Notes: generated by a model not told the origin, from the letters alone. 64,000 nt of DNA from Arthrobacter sp. Soil736 (GCF_001428005.1 NZ_LMSB01000004.1:65707-129706), one strand, 5' to 3'; positions 1 through 8,825 are shown, numbered from the stretch's first letter. Made by a program: numbers and translations.

Positions 1-201
1 GCCAATGCCTTCCTCGGCTTGTTCTTCCCGTCCCTGGTAGCGGCGGTCGGCATCACCGGGACCTTCTTCCTTTTCGGCATCGTCGGCATCCTGGCGCTGA
101 TCTTCATCTATACCCAGGTCCCCGAAACCCGCGGACGGACCCTCGAAGCGCTCGAAGAGGACGTCTCGACCGGCGCAATCTACATCGTCCACAAGAAATA
201 G
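1..201 (+). CDS. Sugar-porter MFS transporter, C-terminal end (partial)
   Basis: The gene begins before the window; only its last 66 codons are present, open from base 1 in frame 1. The visible part is the last hydrophobic helix (LVAAVGITGTFFLFGIVG...), then the PETRGR motif and a short hydrophilic tail. PETRGR directly after the last helix is the classic C-terminal signature of the sugar porter branch of the major facilitator superfamily, which imports sugars or polyols with protons or sodium. The substrate cannot be judged from this end. Confidence 0.85.
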   Translation, partial: ANAFLGLFFPSLVAAVGITGTFFLFGIVGILALIFIYTQVPETRGRTLEALEEDVSTGAIYIVHKK

Positions 202-303
202 GCCAGACGCCCAGCTGACCGTCACACGGAGTCCGCCAGTGGCACCGCGTGGCGGTCAGCAGCAGGGGTGCCGGAAGGTCAACGGACCGCAAAGGAGCAA
301 GCA

Positions 304-624
304 ATGACGTTTCAATCCCGGCGCCTCGAGGCCCGCCCTCGGAACTGGGCTAGCGCCGATCCCCGATCCTCCCGGGTCGAGCGCCGCAACCACAAACCGG
401 TTCCCGAGTATGAGAAACCTCTGGTGAAAACAGGAGAGGCACGTCTATGGCAGAGGCTGAACAGCGGTGACCGGGTCGAAGTGGTCCACAAAGAGAAATA
501 CAGCAAGACAGGGACAGTCGACACACGCACCTGTGACGGCAACACCGTGTGGATAATCCTGGATCAAGGCATGGGCCGGATTGCCGTGACCGAAGGGGAC
601 CCGGTAGCGCTCGTCCCCGTCTAG
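304..624 (+). CDS. Small hypothetical protein with an SH3-like C-terminal half
   Basis: This encodes 106 residues of unknown function. The ATG at 304 is preceded by AAGGAG about seven bases upstream, which favours it over the in-frame upstream start near 268. The N-terminal half is basic, polar and probably disordered. The C-terminal half reads like a small SH3/KOW-type barrel: LNSGDRVEVVHKEKYSKTG, then TVWIILDQGMGR and GDPVALVPV. A nucleic-acid or protein-binding role is only a guess. It lies between the MFS end and an MFS remnant, in a region of decaying genes. Confidence 0.6.
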   Translation: MTFQSRRLEARPRNWASADPRSSRVERRNHKPVPEYEKPLVKTGEARLWQRLNSGDRVEVVHKEKYSKTGTVDTRTCDGNTVWIILDQGMGRIAVTEGDPVALVPV

Positions 625-636
625 CAAAGCGAGCGG

Positions 637-800
637 ATCCGTGGATACCGCCCCATCCTCGACACCGTCGGCATTGTCACCGGTGTGTTGGCAGGAAGCC
701 TGGAGCTCATGATCATTGGCCAGGTCATTGGGGGCGTCGGTTTCGGCGCAGCGTTCTCTGCCGCGCACTGCGCCTCATCATGCCTGAGCGGCAGGCGCGC
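637..800 (+). pseudogene. Remnant of an MFS transporter
   Basis: A short reading encodes GYRPILDTVGIV, then VLAGSLELMIIGQVIGGVGF and GAAFSAA. This is typical of TM2-TM4 in drug-type MFS proteins. A two-base insertion (gcgCActg) then shifts the frame; the continuation LRLIMPE is in another frame. Neither a start nor the rest of a transporter is present. It is probably a dead fragment, and no product is expected. Confidence 0.6.
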
Positions 801-838
801 CCGGGGTTCCTGGCGTTCCCGTGTGGGAGACTCGTCCA

Positions 839-1129
839 GTGATTACCGAACACGCGCTATTGTCCGTCATCCCCGGTCAGGAACATGACTTCGAGCTGGC
901 GTTTAGCAAGGCGCGGCCCATCATCTCTTCGATGGCTGGCTTCCGGAATTTGTCGTTGTCGCGTTCGATCGAGTCGCCGAACACTTATTTGCTACTCGTT
1001 GAGTGGGAGCGGCTCGAAGACCATACAGTTGGATTCCGACAGTCCGAGCAATACGCGAAGTGGCGCGCCCTGTTGCACCACTTCTACGATCCTTTCCCCG
1101 TCGTGGAGCACTACCAGAACGTCCTGTAG
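839..1129 (+). CDS. Antibiotic biosynthesis monooxygenase (ABM) domain protein
   Basis: This is a 96-residue protein made of a single dimeric alpha+beta-barrel ABM domain. Family-like features are the opening ITEHALLSVIPGQE, the segment YLLLVEWERLEDHTVGFRQS, and a closing histidine-rich stretch (HHFYDPFPVVEHY). Such proteins act as small cofactor-free oxygenases or as haem/quinone-handling proteins; the substrate here is unknown. The GTG at 839 is chosen because it has a purine-rich GGGAG about nine bases upstream and gives the usual length; an in-frame GTG at 821 is possible. It sits between two gene remnants. Confidence 0.75.
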   Translation: MITEHALLSVIPGQEHDFELAFSKARPIISSMAGFRNLSLSRSIESPNTYLLLVEWERLEDHTVGFRQSEQYAKWRALLHHFYDPFPVVEHYQNVL

Positions 1130-1190
1130 GCGGTCCGGCCCAGGCTACCGACCGGGGACGGATACAGAGGACCACGCCTAGGGTGGTGTG

Positions 1191-1843
1191 ATGGACGACG
1201 AAGGGCTGGACCAGCTCGTACTCACCTGGTGCGAACACGAACTGGGCCCCGGAGCGCTGGAACCATTGAACCCGGCGTCGACGGTTGCCTGAAGATTCAG
1301 CAGCAGGCCGCGGACAGCGGACTGCCCTGCGCGCGGCCCGTCACGGGGCCCAAACCCTGGCGAACGGACTCGTGGTCTCCGGTGAAGAGTGGCGGGCCGG
1401 CGGAGGAATCATGACGGGCGACGGCCCCGAACACGCCCGCCGCTCAGGCGCGCCGCTGGCCCGACTCATGCGGACCTTGGGAGACCTGCCCGCCTGAAGC
1501 GCTGGGCCCTCCCCCGCCATGGATGCACTGGAATTTCACGGGCGGCAGCCTCTGGCCACCCAACGCTCCTGTTGACCGGATGGATCAGTCGCTGGTCCCA
1601 GCCTTTGCAAGCACCCGTACCCCCGCCCTCGCACCGATCCGCAACTCCGCATCATGTATCCGCGCCTACGAACTGGCCCGCGACCGGACGTTCACCGACG
1701 ACGAGCGGCAAATCGCCTGGGCGGCAAGCCTGTGGCCAGCCCTCCACAACGCCCGAGGGGAATGCCTCTTCCAATCGTCCCCAATCGCAGCAACCGCCCT
1801 CATCGCCCAGGCAGCGGAACGCCTGGCCCTCGCACGCGCCTGA
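1191..1843 (+). pseudogene. Decayed aminoglycoside phosphotransferase-family gene
   Basis: Pieces of one APH-fold protein lie in order but in different frames. First comes MDDEGLDQLVLTWCEHELG at 1191, stopped at 1292. A middle part follows (PCARPVTGPKP, then ANGLVVSGEEWRAGG and ARLMRTLGDLPA) with frame changes and a stop at 1497. The C-terminal part contains RAYELARDRTFTDDERQIAW and ends AAERLALARA at 1843. The segment that should hold the catalytic HGD loop and DFD motif is deleted (roughly around 1590). With at least two frameshifts and a loss of the active site, it cannot be functional. Assignment to the APH/choline kinase fold is from family knowledge. Confidence 0.65.
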
Positions 1844-1885
1844 TGGTGCTGAGAAATGGTGCCCGCATGGTGGCAGGATTAAGGG

Positions 1886-2278
1886 ATGGACATCATCGCC
1901 TTCCTCGAAGCCCGAATCGCCGAAGACGAAGCCATCGCGCTGGCCGCATCACCCGCGCCCTGGGAATGGTTCGGTGAACCCGGGAGCGACACCGCGGCCC
2001 TCTACTCCGCCAACGAACGAACCGTCCTCGACGCCCGCGCCGACCACGCACCCTGCTACCTCGAATGCAAAGCCGAGGACCGGGTGTACATCGCACGGTT
2101 CAACCCCGGCCGCATCCTCGCTGAATGCGCCGCCAAGCGACAGATGCTGGCCAACGTCCCGCTCGTCACCGACATCCCCAGCGAAGTCGACGGCACCAGC
2201 GAATACGTCCTCATGTGTATGGCAGCCCCCTACAGAGACCACCATGACTACCAGGACGGCTGGGCCATCGACCTCTGA
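1886..2278 (+). CDS. DUF6221 family protein
   Basis: This encodes 130 residues. The opening MDIIAFLEARIAEDEAIAL, a central histidine/arginine stretch (IARFNPGRILAECAAKRQML) and the ending MAAPYRDHHDYQDGW match the DUF6221 family, which is common in actinomycetes and has no known function. The protein is acidic, soluble and has no signal peptide. The ATG follows a short AAGGG. Nothing around it suggests a pathway. Confidence 0.8.
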   Translation: MDIIAFLEARIAEDEAIALAASPAPWEWFGEPGSDTAALYSANERTVLDARADHAPCYLECKAEDRVYIARFNPGRILAECAAKRQMLANVPLVTDIPSEVDGTSEYVLMCMAAPYRDHHDYQDGWAIDL

Positions 2279-2353
2279 GACGGCTGAGGCAGCGCCCGGG
2301 CAGCAACTGACTGAGCCGGGCTCCGGGCCCCGCCCTCGTTTATGCGCCGCGGT

Positions 2354-2821
2354 TCAGGGGGCGACTGTGTAGGCGCCGCTGATCGCGATGCGGTTATAGG
2401 TGTTGATCGCCATCGTCAACCACGTCACGGCGGACACCTGACCGGGGGTCAGATGGGCGACCGCTGACTCGTACACTCCGGTGTTGATGTGGGAATCCTG
2501 AATGGTGGTGATGTACTCGGCCAGGGCGAGCGCCGAACGTTCTTGCTCGTCGAAGTACATGCTTTCCCGCCAAGCAGGCAGCACGCTCAGCCGCTCGGGA
2601 CTCTCGCCCTTCGCCAGCGAGTCCTTGGTATGGAGCCGTAGGCAGAACGCACACCCGTTGATCTGGGAAGCACGGATCTTTACCAGTTCGATGAGAAGTG
2701 GTGACAGTCCTTCTGCGAGCGCTGTCTTATCCGTTTGCACCGCCACCGCCGTCAGTGCCCTGTAGAGCTCCGGGTGCTTGCTTCCAACGTTCGTCCGCAG
2801 GGTCTTTGATGTGGTGGTCAT
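2354..2821 (-). CDS. Carboxymuconolactone decarboxylase / AhpD-like protein
   Basis: This is a 155-residue all-helical protein. The catalytic CxxC-His region is clear: INGCAFCLRLHTKDSLAKGE at about residues 55-75. It is followed by the family pattern ERLSVLPAWRESMYFDEQER and ALALAEYITTI. AhpD-like proteins use the two cysteines and the histidine for peroxide reduction or thiol relay in the cytoplasm. The ATG at 2821 has AGGAGG upstream at a rather long spacing. It lies downstream of a TetR gene on the same strand, which may control it. Substrate and partner are unknown. Confidence 0.88.
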   Translation of the reverse strand: MTTTSKTLRTNVGSKHPELYRALTAVAVQTDKTALAEGLSPLLIELVKIRASQINGCAFCLRLHTKDSLAKGESPERLSVLPAWRESMYFDEQERSALALAEYITTIQDSHINTGVYESAVAHLTPGQVSAVTWLTMAINTYNRIAISGAYTVAP

Positions 2822-2972
2822 TGCGTGCTCGTCCTCCTGGTTTGCTGGTGGTCACTCAGCGCTTGTTCCTGCGCTGGTTCCACCATCCCTCCAGGGCCGT
2901 TGACCGGACGAAGGAATGGGACGAAATGGCACTGAACGTCCCACCCCATGGCCGTCAAGTGCGCCGGAGCGC

Positions 2973-3656
2973 CTATTTCCGCGCCGCCCGGTAGCTCTCC
3001 AAGTAGGAGGGGCTTGCTGCCCCGTCAATGGCGAAATGGGTCAGATGCCGCAGAAACGCGCCGTCAATGTCCTGTCCGGTTGCGATCAACCGGTGATGGA
3101 TCGCCCCGTACACAGCGTCGATCACCATAACGAGGTCCACATCGTCGCGGATCTGCCCGCGGCGCTGGCCCCGGAGCAGGATTTCAAGAAATCCCTGCCG
3201 GCGCTCGCGCAGCAGCGTCTGCCGGAACTGGACCGCAAACTCCTCGCTGCGGATCGCCTCAGCCAACAGATTGGCGACCGTCGACGCCGCCCCGCCCACC
3301 TTCAGACAGTACGTCAAAGCGACAAGGTACGCATGCAGGTCCCGGGCAACATCACCGGTGTCATCAACGCTCGTCAGCAAATTCGTCTTGTACGTGAAGG
3401 CCTCGAGCACCAGCAGCTGACGCGATGGCCAATAACGGTAGAGGGTTGACTTGCTCACCCCCGATGCCCGGGCAACAGCATCTATCGTGACGGCGTCATA
3501 CGTCAGACGGTCAACGAGGACACTGGCAGCCTTGAGCACCCGCAGCCGCAACCCAGCCTCGTGCGAAGCAGTCAATGGATGCGCGGGATCAGCCGCGCTA
3601 CGCAGCGCCACGCGAAGACCTGACCTTCGATCGCCGGCATCCGGCCTGGCTGTCAC
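2973..3656 (-). CDS. TetR family transcriptional regulator
   Basis: This encodes 227 residues. The helix-turn-helix spans about residues 55-80: YDAVTIDAVARASGVSKSTL, then YRYWPSRQLLVLEAF. The rest is a helical ligand-binding domain. A GTG at 3656 is taken as start; the first ~35 residues are longer than usual for TetR, so a later start is possible. It is co-oriented with the AhpD-like gene 150 bases downstream and may repress it in response to an oxidant or organic molecule. The ligand cannot be read from the sequence. Confidence 0.88.
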   Translation of the reverse strand: MTARPDAGDRRSGLRVALRSAADPAHPLTASHEAGLRLRVLKAASVLVDRLTYDAVTIDAVARASGVSKSTLYRYWPSRQLLVLEAFTYKTNLLTSVDDTGDVARDLHAYLVALTYCLKVGGAASTVANLLAEAIRSEEFAVQFRQTLLRERRQGFLEILLRGQRRGQIRDDVDLVMVIDAVYGAIHHRLIATGQDIDGAFLRHLTHFAIDGAASPSYLESYRAARK

Positions 3657-3686
3657 CGGTTTGGTCCTGACTCTTGCGCCCAGTCC

Positions 3687-4151
3687 TCAGCAGACGGCCT
3701 TCTTCACGAGCTCGCTGATCCTTTCCTCGTCGGCGGCGGTCAGCGTCGTCAGAGCGAAAGAGGTCGGCCACATGGTGCCGTCGTCGAGGTCCGCCACGTC
3801 ATTGAAGCCGAACGTTGCATACCGTGTCTTGAACTTGTGCGAGCTTTGGAAGAAGCAGACCACCTTGCCGTCCTTCGCGTACGCGGGCATCCCGTACCAG
3901 GTTTTCGGCGTGAGTTCCGGTGCGCTGGCCCTGATGATGGCATGGAGTCGCTCGGCGATGGCGCGATCCGGTTCCGGCATTTCGGCGATCTTCTCGAGCA
4001 CGTCGCTTTCCCCGTCCGCCTTGGAACCGTTCGAGGAGCGGCGCGTGGCCGCCTTGAGCTCCTGCCCGCGTTCCTTCATCGCGGCCCGTTCCTCGTCCGT
4101 GAATCCGTCATACGTCTTTGCGCCCGTGGCGGACTTGTCCGTGTCCTTCAT
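3687..4151 (-). CDS. DUF1801 (YdhG-like) domain protein
   Basis: This encodes 154 residues. The N-terminal third is charged and probably flexible ([20 protein letters not shown]). The C-terminal two thirds form the DUF1801 fold: [20 protein letters not shown], then [20 protein letters not shown], ending in LVKKAVC. Proteins of this fold bind small ligands or iron (the frataxin-like B. subtilis YdhG), but the precise role is unsettled. The ATG at 4151 has AAGGG upstream. It is 30 bases upstream of the TetR gene on the same strand and could be co-transcribed with it. Confidence 0.8.
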   Translation of the reverse strand: MKDTDKSATGAKTYDGFTDEERAAMKERGQELKAATRRSSNGSKADGESDVLEKIAEMPEPDRAIAERLHAIIRASAPELTPKTWYGMPAYAKDGKVVCFFQSSHKFKTRYATFGFNDVADLDDGTMWPTSFALTTLTAADEERISELVKKAVC

Positions 4152-4342
4152 TGCGGGTTTCCCTTCTGCGCGGTCCGATGGGAACCACCCTACTGTCAGG
4201 AAGCGGCCACCGGGGCGGCTTCTTCAGAAGCAAATTGACCACCTTTCGTGTCTCGGTCTCCCCGGGCGGCCCCGCCCCTATCCAGAGTCGCGGGTGGCAT
4301 GCAAGCATGAGGCTCACCAGAAAATGCACAGTGAGGGACTCC

Positions 4343-4852
4343 ATGAAATCCAACGAACTGCTGCTGGACTGCTTCGGCCGGATCCGTGAGACCGTTGCCG
4401 CCGTTCTTGAAGGGGTCGACGGCGAGACCCTGGTCCGCCGGCCGGCGGGCACCGGGAACTCGATTGCGTGGCTGATCTGGCACCTCAGCCGGGTTGAGGA
4501 CGCGCAGGTGGCATCCGCCGCCGGCCTGCAGCAGGTCTGGACGGCGCAGGAGTTTGCCGGCCGCTTCGCGCTGCCGCTGCCCGAGCGCGACACCGGCTAC
4601 GGCCATTCGACCGAGCAAGTAGACGCGGTGAAGGCCCCGCCGGAGCTGCTGCTCGAATACTACGAGGCCGTTCACCGGCAGACCGTGGAGTTTGTGAAAA
4701 CTCTCGGCGACGGGGACTTCGACCGCATCGTCGACAGACGCTGGGACCCGCCCGTCACCCTCGGCGTGCGGCTGGTCAGCACTATTGCCGACTGCCTGCA
4801 GCACGTGGGCCAGGCAGCCTACGCAAAGGGCTTGCACCCCTCGCACGGTTAG
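4343..4852 (+). CDS. DinB family protein (DUF664-like)
   Basis: This encodes 169 residues starting MKSNELLLDCFGRIRETV. The four-helix DinB fold is indicated by the metal-binding histidines: one in NSIAWLIWHLSRVEDAQV (about residue 50) and one in ADCLQHVGQAAYAKG near the C terminus. Actinobacterial members are mycothiol- or bacillithiol-dependent transferases or hydrolases, so a mycothiol-linked detoxification role is plausible but not shown. The ATG at 4343 has GAGGG about six bases upstream. The frame is open far upstream, but that part has no family similarity. Confidence 0.82.
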   Translation: MKSNELLLDCFGRIRETVAAVLEGVDGETLVRRPAGTGNSIAWLIWHLSRVEDAQVASAAGLQQVWTAQEFAGRFALPLPERDTGYGHSTEQVDAVKAPPELLLEYYEAVHRQTVEFVKTLGDGDFDRIVDRRWDPPVTLGVRLVSTIADCLQHVGQAAYAKGLHPSHG

Positions 4853-4874
4853 GGGACAGGCGAGCAGGCGTCTT

Positions 4875-5273
4875 CTATTTGATGCCGTATTCCTCGTCCG
4901 TGACCAAGTCGCCCCACTCGGATTCGGGGCCTTCGGCAGGGGCTTCCCACATGGCCAGATGGGTCATGAAATGGTCGGGTGCGGCGCCGTGCCAGTGCCA
5001 CTCGCCCGGCGGCGTGTAGACGGTGTCGCCGGCCTTCATCACGAGGATTTCCCCGCCCCGGGACTGGACCAGCCCCACGCCTTCGGTGACGTGCAGGGTC
5101 TGGCCGACGGCGTGCGAGTGCCAGGCCGTCCGTGCACAGGGGGCGAAGTGGACCGAGTTCACGCGCATTCGCGACGGTTCGGGCTGCGGGGCGGCTATGA
5201 CGTCGAAGAACACATCCCCCGTGAACATTTCTGCGGGTCCTTTGACGCTGGGCTTCTTGGGCTGGATTTCCAA
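4875..5273 (-). CDS. Cupin domain protein
   Basis: This encodes 132 residues forming a single cupin barrel. Motif 1 is visible as FAPCARTAWHSHAVGQTLHV (metal-ligand histidines), with VTEGVGLVQSRGGE and the second motif DTVYTPPGEWHWHGAAPDH. The product resembles the small cupins annotated as carboxymuconolactone decarboxylase-associated or quercetinase-like. The TTG at 5273 is chosen because AAAGGAG stands just upstream and the next residues (EIQPKKPSVKG) match the family start. It is the last gene of a minus-strand run (NmrA-like, alcohol dehydrogenase, SDR, cupin) of small redox proteins. Confidence 0.85.
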   Translation of the reverse strand: MEIQPKKPSVKGPAEMFTGDVFFDVIAAPQPEPSRMRVNSVHFAPCARTAWHSHAVGQTLHVTEGVGLVQSRGGEILVMKAGDTVYTPPGEWHWHGAAPDHFMTHLAMWEAPAEGPESEWGDLVTDEEYGIK

Positions 5274-5308
5274 AATTTCTCCTTTTAGTTGTGGGCGGCG
5301 GCTGTAAC

Positions 5309-6138
5309 TCAGCCTTCGATGCCCGTGCTGAGGCTGAGGTCCCGCCATTGGTCCAGGTCCGTGCGCTCTGCCTGGGCGACGGCAGCAAATGCGTCGTACG
5401 CATCTTTGCCGAGCACCAGCAGAGACGGCGGGTCTCACTTTCGACGATAGTCAGGATGGCTTCTGCGGCCTTTGCCGGGTCGCCTGGCTGGGTGCCGTGG
5501 ATCGTGTCCTTCTCCTTGCGCCGTTTCCCGGCCGTCTCCGCGTAGTCCTCGATCGCCGTCGCAGACTGGGTGAGTGAACGGCCGGCGAAGTCGGTGCGGA
5601 ACGCGCCCGGCTCGACGACGGTGACGTTGATGCCGAGCGGCTGCAGTTCCTTGTGGAGGGATCCGGACAGGCCCTCAAGGGCCGCCTTTGTTGCCGAGTA
5701 GTATCCGGATCCGGCCGGTGAGATGCGCGCCCCAATGGAGGAGATGTTCAGGATGGACCCTGCCCTGTTCGCGCGCATGTCCGGGAGGACTGCTTTAATC
5801 ATGTCGACGGCGCCGAAAATGTTAGTGTCGAACAGCTGCCGAACGTCGGCGTCGTCCGCTTCCTCAACCGCCGCCCGGTAGCCGTAGCCGGCATTGTTGA
5901 CGAGCACGTCGATGCCGCCGAAGCGCGTCCGGGCCTGCTGCACCGCCGAGCTGATCTGCGCCCGGTCGGCGACGTCGAGGGGCAGGGCAAGTGCCGTGTC
6001 GGGGAAAGCGGCCGCGATGTCCTGCACCGTGGTGACGTTTCGTGCTGTGACGACGGCGTTGTGGCCGTGGGCGAGCACGGCTTGGGCGAGGGCGCGGCCG
6101 AGTCCGGTCGAGCATCCTGTGATGAGCCATGTGGCCAT
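5309..6138 (-). CDS. SDR family oxidoreductase, frameshifted near its 3' end
   Basis: This is a classical short-chain dehydrogenase: the N-terminal TGCSTGLGRALAQA binds NAD(P), NNAG follows, and the catalytic YSATK stands at about residue 153, with SSIGA upstream of it. The reading is clean to about residue 236 (IVESET). There one C seems missing from a C run (forward G run 5430-5432). In the next frame the protein continues naturally (PSLLVLGKDAYDAFAAVAQ) and stops at 5309 after about 276 residues. Read literally, the frame instead runs out of the family and overlaps the cupin gene in a nonsense frame. The core fold survives, so activity is possible; sequencing error is also possible. The ATG has AAGGAAG upstream. 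Confidence 0.8.
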
Positions 6139-6189
6139 GAAGGGTCTTCCTTTCGTGGGGAATGCCAGAGTCTGTCGGGGCGGCGTGCG

Positions 6190-7227
6190 CTACGGGCGGA
6201 CCAGGACCTTAAGGGCCTCGCGGGAATCCATGGCGCGGTACCCGTCGGGCACTTCGTCCAGGCTGATGGTGCGGTCGAAGACCTTGCCGGGGTTCACGGT
6301 GCCGTCGAGGACGCCGGGCAGTAACGTCTCGATGTAGGCACGGACGGGGGCGGGGCCGCCGGTGAGGGTGATGTTCGGGCCGAACATGCTGCCGAAGCCG
6401 ATCGGGGCGTCCTCGTACTGCGGCACGCCGACGCGGCTGATGACGCCGCCGGGGCGGATGACGCCGAGAGCCTGGTCATACGCCGGCCGGTGCCCAACGC
6501 ACTCCAGCACCGTGTGGGTGCCGTCGCCGCCCGCGAGCTCACGGACCCTCTGGATCCCGGCCTCGCCGCGCTCGGCGACGACGTCGGTGGCGCCGTATTC
6601 GATGCCCAGGTCGGTGCGGGCCTTGTGCCGGCCCATCAGAATGATCTGCTCGGCACCCAATTGCTTGGCCGACAGCACCGCCATCAGGCCCACGGCGCCA
6701 TCCCCAATGACCGTCACCGTTGTCCGCTCATTGACGCCTGCCTTGACTGCGGCGTGGTAGCCGGTGCCGTACACGTCCGAGAGGGTCAGCAGTGACGGCA
6801 GCAGCGGCGAGTCCTCAGCGACCGGAGCCTTGACCAGGGTGCCGTCAGCGAACGGGACGCGGACGGCTTCGGCCTGTGCGCCGCCGATTCCGCCGGAGGC
6901 CCAGAACCCGCCGTGGCGGCAGGAGGTCTGCAGGCCCTCGCGGCAGAAGTCGCAGGTCCCGTCGGACCAGGCGAACGGGGCGATGACGAAGTCGCCCTTC
7001 TTCAGGGTCGACACGTCCTTGCCCGTCTCCTCGACGACGCCGATGAACTCGTGCCCCATCGGGCTGCCCTGCCGGGAAGCAGGCATGCCGTGGTACGGGT
7101 GCAGGTCGGATCCGCAGATGCATGAGTTGACGATCCGCACGAGCGCGTCGGTCGGATCCTGGATGACCGGGTCCGGCACGTTCTCCACGCGCACGTCGCC
7201 GGCGCCATACATGATGGTTGCTCGCAT
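6190..7227 (-). CDS. Zinc-dependent alcohol dehydrogenase
   Basis: This encodes 345 residues of the medium-chain dehydrogenase family. Catalytic zinc ligands are seen in SCICGSDLHPYHG and GHEFIGVVEE. The NAD(P)-binding motif is VIGDGAVGLMAVLSAKQLGA. The structural-zinc loop reads GTCDFCREGLQTSC, with three of the usual four cysteines; Asp stands at the first position. It is similar to the threonine/formaldehyde dehydrogenase-like branch. It is preceded by AAAGGAA and sits between an NmrA-like gene and an SDR gene on the same strand. The substrate is unknown; a detoxifying alcohol or quinone reductase is plausible. Confidence 0.88.
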   Translation of the reverse strand: MRATIMYGAGDVRVENVPDPVIQDPTDALVRIVNSCICGSDLHPYHGMPASRQGSPMGHEFIGVVEETGKDVSTLKKGDFVIAPFAWSDGTCDFCREGLQTSCRHGGFWASGGIGGAQAEAVRVPFADGTLVKAPVAEDSPLLPSLLTLSDVYGTGYHAAVKAGVNERTTVTVIGDGAVGLMAVLSAKQLGAEQIILMGRHKARTDLGIEYGATDVVAERGEAGIQRVRELAGGDGTHTVLECVGHRPAYDQALGVIRPGGVISRVGVPQYEDAPIGFGSMFGPNITLTGGPAPVRAYIETLLPGVLDGTVNPGKVFDRTISLDEVPDGYRAMDSREALKVLVRP

Positions 7228-7299
7228 TGTTCTTTCCTTTCACTTCTCCGGAATCGGAGCTTGGAGGCGGGCCGCGTTGCGCCGCCAGGGGGCCGGGCG

Positions 7300-7830
7300 T
7301 TAGCGGGTGATGGCATGCAGCTCCTCACGCACGTGTTGCGGCTCGCCGTCCGGCCCGTTGTAGTCGAACCAGCCGGGCCGCACGACCGTGTACGGCAGGC
7401 CGCTGGCGCGGACGAGCCGTTCGGAACGGCGCTTCCAGTCGTGGGCCTCGGTGGACCGGTTGTAGGCTCCGGTGCGGTTGGTGACCCCGATGGAGGTCAT
7501 CAGCGCTACCCGTGCTGTCCGTTTGCCCAGGGCAGTTAGGACGTTGCGCACCCCGCCGTAGTCGACAGTCTCGGCACCGACCTTGCCGGCGCCGTCGGAG
7601 CCGAGGGTGAACACGACGGCGTCGATCCCCTCCACTGCGCCGGTCAGCGTCTCGGGCCGGGTGACGTCCCCGACGACGGCTTCCGCTTCCTTCGGCAGCC
7701 GCCGGGCCTTGTCGAGGTGGCGCACCAGGGCACGGGTGGTGTGCCCCTGCCGGATCGCTACCTCGACGACGAGCCGGCCGACGCTGCCGGTCGCACCGAC
7801 AACCAGCACGGTGCTGGGGCGAGTGGCCAC
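7300..7830 (-). CDS. NmrA-like NAD(P)-binding protein, probably C-terminally truncated
   Basis: This encodes 176 residues with an atypical SDR Rossmann start: VLVVGATGSVGRLVVEVAIR. FTLGSDGAGKVG, the segment VALMTSIGVTN and YTVVRPGWFDYN follow. Full-length relatives run about 70 residues further after this last motif; here the protein ends with HVREELHAITR and a stop at 7300. The missing part forms the C-terminal substrate pocket, so function is doubtful. The GTG at 7830 has a strong AAGGAG. It is the first gene of the minus-strand redox run. Confidence 0.75.
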   Translation of the reverse strand: MATRPSTVLVVGATGSVGRLVVEVAIRQGHTTRALVRHLDKARRLPKEAEAVVGDVTRPETLTGAVEGIDAVVFTLGSDGAGKVGAETVDYGGVRNVLTALGKRTARVALMTSIGVTNRTGAYNRSTEAHDWKRRSERLVRASGLPYTVVRPGWFDYNGPDGEPQHVREELHAITR

Positions 7831-7997
7831 TGTTGCTCCTTGAGTGTTGGGGGTCTTGCGGCCGGAGGCCAGGGTTCCTCTCCATACAACAGCAGTCGAT
7901 CCCCGTTTGGGAGGGGCTGTTGATACAGGTACTCCCAGTGCCTCCCGCCCATGGTTGAAGGCTCCTAGGGTGGAGAACCGGAGAACAGGAGATCATC

Positions 7998-8825
7998 ATG
8001 AGCGACGTCATTGTTGTCATCGGAGCCGGATCGATCGGTCAGGCAATCGCCCGGCGCGTCAGCGCGGGCAAGCGGGTTGTGTTGGCGGACCTGAACCAGG
8101 GCAACGCCGACGCGGCGGCCGAGGTGTTGGGCAACGCCGGTTTCGAGGTCAGCACAATGACCGTCGACGTGTCCTCGCGCCAGTCCGTTCACGCCCTGGT
8201 CGAGGCGGCCACGGCATTGGGCGACGTCACGGGTGTCATCCACGCCGCAGGTGTCTCACCCAGCCAGGCGTCGCCGGAAACCATCCTGGCTGTGGACCTG
8301 TACGGGACTGCCGTGCTGCTCGAGGAATTCGGGAACGTCATCGCCCGCGGCGGTGCCGGCGTGGTCATCGCCTCGCAGTCAGGGCACCGCTTGGGTGCCC
8401 TGACTACCGGGGAAAATACCGCCCTCGCGACGACGCCGGCCGACGAGCTGTTGGCGCTCCCCATGCTTCAGCCCGACCAGGTCACAGACTCCCTCCACGC
8501 CTACCAGCTGGCCAAGCGCGGTAACTCGCTCCGCGTGATGGCCGAGGCCGTTCGTTGGGGCAAACGCGGCGCGCGGATCAACACCATCAGCCCCGGCATC
8601 ATTTTCACGCCGCTCGCCAAAGATGAGCTCACCGGCCCCCGCGGCGAGGGATACCGGCGCATGATCGAGCTGTCGCCGGCAGGACGGGGCGGCACTCCGG
8701 ACGAGGTCGGCACCGTGGGCGCGCTCCTCATGGGCCAGGACGGCGCGTTCATCACCGGCAGCGACTTCCTCATGGACGGCGGCGTCACAGCATCCTACTT
8801 CTACGGCGAACTCGCCCCGCAGTGA
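7998..8825 (+). CDS. SDR family oxidoreductase
   Basis: This encodes 275 residues of an NAD(P)-dependent short-chain dehydrogenase. The cofactor loop is GAGSIGQAIARRV at the extreme N terminus, the conserved HAAG replaces NNAG, and the catalytic pair is in YQLAKRGNSL (YxxxK). The C terminus has the usual GSDFLMDGG. A long linker before the tyrosine (TTPADELLALPMLQPDQV) is characteristic of a subgroup without an NNAG motif. The ATG follows CAGGAG. It is transcribed away from the NmrA-like gene across a 167-base region that probably holds both promoters. A GC hairpin (8856-8889) follows the stop and can terminate it. Confidence 0.88.
   Translation: MSDVIVVIGAGSIGQAIARRVSAGKRVVLADLNQGNADAAAEVLGNAGFEVSTMTVDVSSRQSVHALVEAATALGDVTGVIHAAGVSPSQASPETILAVDLYGTAVLLEEFGNVIARGGAGVVIASQSGHRLGALTTGENTALATTPADELLALPMLQPDQVTDSLHAYQLAKRGNSLRVMAEAVRWGKRGARINTISPGIIFTPLAKDELTGPRGEGYRRMIELSPAGRGGTPDEVGTVGALLMGQDGAFITGSDFLMDGGVTASYFYGELAPQ

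Noticed and set aside
4849..6138. A 429-residue SDR with a new C-terminal domain
   Set aside because: The extra part is the cupin gene read in the wrong frame after a one-base frameshift.
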